In this document: positions 62,999-64,000 of the stretch, one piece after another | How positions within the stretch are numbered: position 1 is the stretch's first letter | How the letters are laid out: the number at the start of each line of letters is the position of its first letter | NCBI GenBank assembly: GCA_937960895.1 | Contig: CALCJD010000109.1 | Coordinates: 17,749-81,748, forward strand | Length of the DNA: 64,000 bases | Direction: 5' to 3' | DNA from: an uncultured Spartobacteria bacterium | Lineage (GTDB): Bacteria > Verrucomicrobiota > Verrucomicrobiia > Chthoniobacterales > Terrimicrobiaceae | Translations under genes and position numbers: made by a program | Notes under the pieces: model-generated | Told to the model about the DNA's origin: nothing | Databases searched by the model: none | What the model saw: the letters and a program-made list of their open reading frames with translations, nothing else

Positions 62999-64000
62999 CT
63001 ATTTCGCCCAGTGAAGCACGTTGCGGATCACGCTCCAGCGTGGGGCGGACCGGGTGCGCGGTCGGCCTTCCAGCCAATAGCTCTGCATGGCTTCCTGGAA
63101 ACCATTGGATTTTTGCAATTCGAGCCATTGATCGACCAGCACGGCAAATTCCCGCGAATTCGGAGGCATCAGATACGCCATCAGAAACGGTGTGCCAAAG
63201 TCCCTGGGCACCACCGCCGAAAATCCCGGATGCGCCGACGCCCACGCCCGCGCTTGGTCGAGCGTCCACAGCGCGGCGTCGATCGCGGTTTCCCCCGGCA
63301 GACTTTCATAACTGGGAATCACCACGATCCGGGCACGCGGAAAGAGCGTGCGCGCGAGAGACTCCATCAGTTCGCTTCGAAAAACGGCGATGCGCAGCGT
63401 TTCATCCTCGCGCAAGGCCTTGCCATCGCGGAGCCGTCCGGCCGTCTCGGTGCGCGCGATCAGGGCCAGGGGACTTTCGCGATACGCCCGCGACACCGTC
63501 GTTTCCCGCAGGCGTTCGGTGGTGAGAAAGATTCCGCCTGCCGCGAGGTCGAAACGCCCCACTTCCAGATCTTCGTTGAGTCGCGACCAATCGGTAAACG
63601 GGACGAGCTCAAGATCGACATTGAGCGCACGCGCCAGCGCATACATGAAGGCAATGTCATACCCCACCAACTCGCCGGCGGCCTTGAAATAGCTGAACGG
63701 AATCACCTGCGGCGCATAACCAACCTTCAGACGTCCCGTGGAACGAATCCTCTCCACCACCGGGAGCCGATTGGGCGGCTGCGTCGTGGACTCCCGCAGC
63801 ACGTTGGCGCGCACCGCTCCGACCAGATCCGGCGGCAGCGTGAAGGTGAGAAGGGTTTCGCTTTGGGGCGGAACCAGCCGCGATCCCACAAAACGCCCTC
63901 CAACCACCAGTCCGCCGAGCAGCAGCACGGTCACCGTGAGCGCCGTGGCCAGCCTGGCCGCCCGCACGCGCACCAGACCATAGTAGCTGGCCGGCACGAG
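62999..64000 (-). CDS. Family 3 extracellular solute-binding domain protein, 5' end cut by the window
   Basis: The visible 332-residue part has a membrane helix (LATALTVTVLLLGGLVVGG), a linker and then a family 3 binding-protein domain (GRLKVGYAPQVIPFSYFKAAGELVGYDIAFMYALAR, FDLAAGGIFLTTERL). The frame is open to the right edge, so the N-terminus is missing. Binding domains of this sort are sometimes fused behind dicarboxylate/amino-acid symporters, and the preceding helix fits, but this is inference. Alternatively it is an inner-membrane anchored sensor. The ligand is probably an amino acid or carboxylate. Confidence 0.75.
   Translation of the reverse strand, partial: LVPASYYGLVRVRAARLATALTVTVLLLGGLVVGGRFVGSRLVPPQSETLLTFTLPPDLVGAVRANVLRESTTQPPNRLPVVERIRSTGRLKVGYAPQVIPFSYFKAAGELVGYDIAFMYALARALNVDLELVPFTDWSRLNEDLEVGRFDLAAGGIFLTTERLRETTVSRAYRESPLALIARTETAGRLRDGKALREDETLRIAVFRSELMESLARTLFPRARIVVIPSYESLPGETAIDAALWTLDQARAWASAHPGFSAVVPRDFGTPFLMAYLMPPNSREFAVLVDQWLELQKSNGFQEAMQSYWLEGRPRTRSAPRWSVIRNVLHWAK

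Overview
This is a gene-dense, GC-rich bacterial chromosome segment of about 58 protein genes on both strands, with no rRNA, tRNA, CRISPR array, insertion sequence or prophage that I could recognise. It looks like ordinary, vertically inherited chromosome. Several traits point to the PVC group, most likely Verrucomicrobiota: an LL-diaminopimelate aminotransferase (DapL) lysine route, a double-length UvrA with four ATPase modules like that of Chlamydiae, Gram-negative envelope genes (ExbB/ExbD, TolB, Pal, TolC) and aerobic respiration with both caa3-type and bd-type oxidases. There is no 16S gene, so the assignment is an inference.

Layout. 0-3 kb (+): proA, acylphosphatase, an orphan ABC ATPase and bioD, tightly coupled by 4-base overlaps. 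3-6.4 kb: a divergent phosphoesterase (-) and malQ (+), then an HU/IHF-like protein. 6.5-11.9 kb: the 1814-residue UvrA. 12-14 kb (-): a secreted hydrolase, a small secreted protein and a YfcE-like phosphoesterase, followed by a 557-base non-coding divergent region before recA and a GluQ-type synthetase (+). 16.7-26.8 kb (-): a nine-gene respiratory operon with caa3 oxidase subunits II, I and III, a subunit IV-like membrane protein, a lipoprotein cytochrome c, a Rieske protein, a cytochrome b-c fusion, a CtaG-polyferredoxin fusion and a small membrane protein. 26.9-32.9 kb (+): an M15-like peptidase, cysE, a cysteine desulfurase, a SprT-like protein and acs.

33-39.5 kb (-): FabZ-like and HlyD-like genes, purU, then an ExbB-ExbD-TPR-secreted protein operon. 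39.5-41.6 kb (+): uvrC and a DUF1810 gene. 41.7-43.9 kb: rhaA (-) and a divergent AraC regulator (+). 43.9-46 kb (-): dapL and Mn-type sod, separated by a clear terminator. 46.1-54.6 kb is mostly plus strand: a LON-domain protein, YggS (-), LysR, a polysaccharide deacetylase, MarR-TolC-YfiH, a frameshifted GNAT gene, a D-2-hydroxyacid dehydrogenase and PduO. 54.6-64 kb: an amine oxidase (-), Hpt, prephenate dehydratase, tolB, pal and a DegT aminotransferase (+), cydAB (-), and a binding protein (-) cut by the right edge.

The most distinctive parts are the fused and operon-linked quinol-to-oxygen chain, including a CtaG-ferredoxin fusion, a cytochrome c with a heme-less second half and an unusual Qo motif. 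Others are a GNAT gene whose start is out of frame by one base in a C7 tract, and several sharp DNA palindromes upstream of recA, cysE, the oxidase operon, rhaA and marR. A repeated 12-mer lies upstream of cydA. I found no convincing wholly new multi-gene system; the best candidates for novelty are the respiratory fusions and the unassigned operators.
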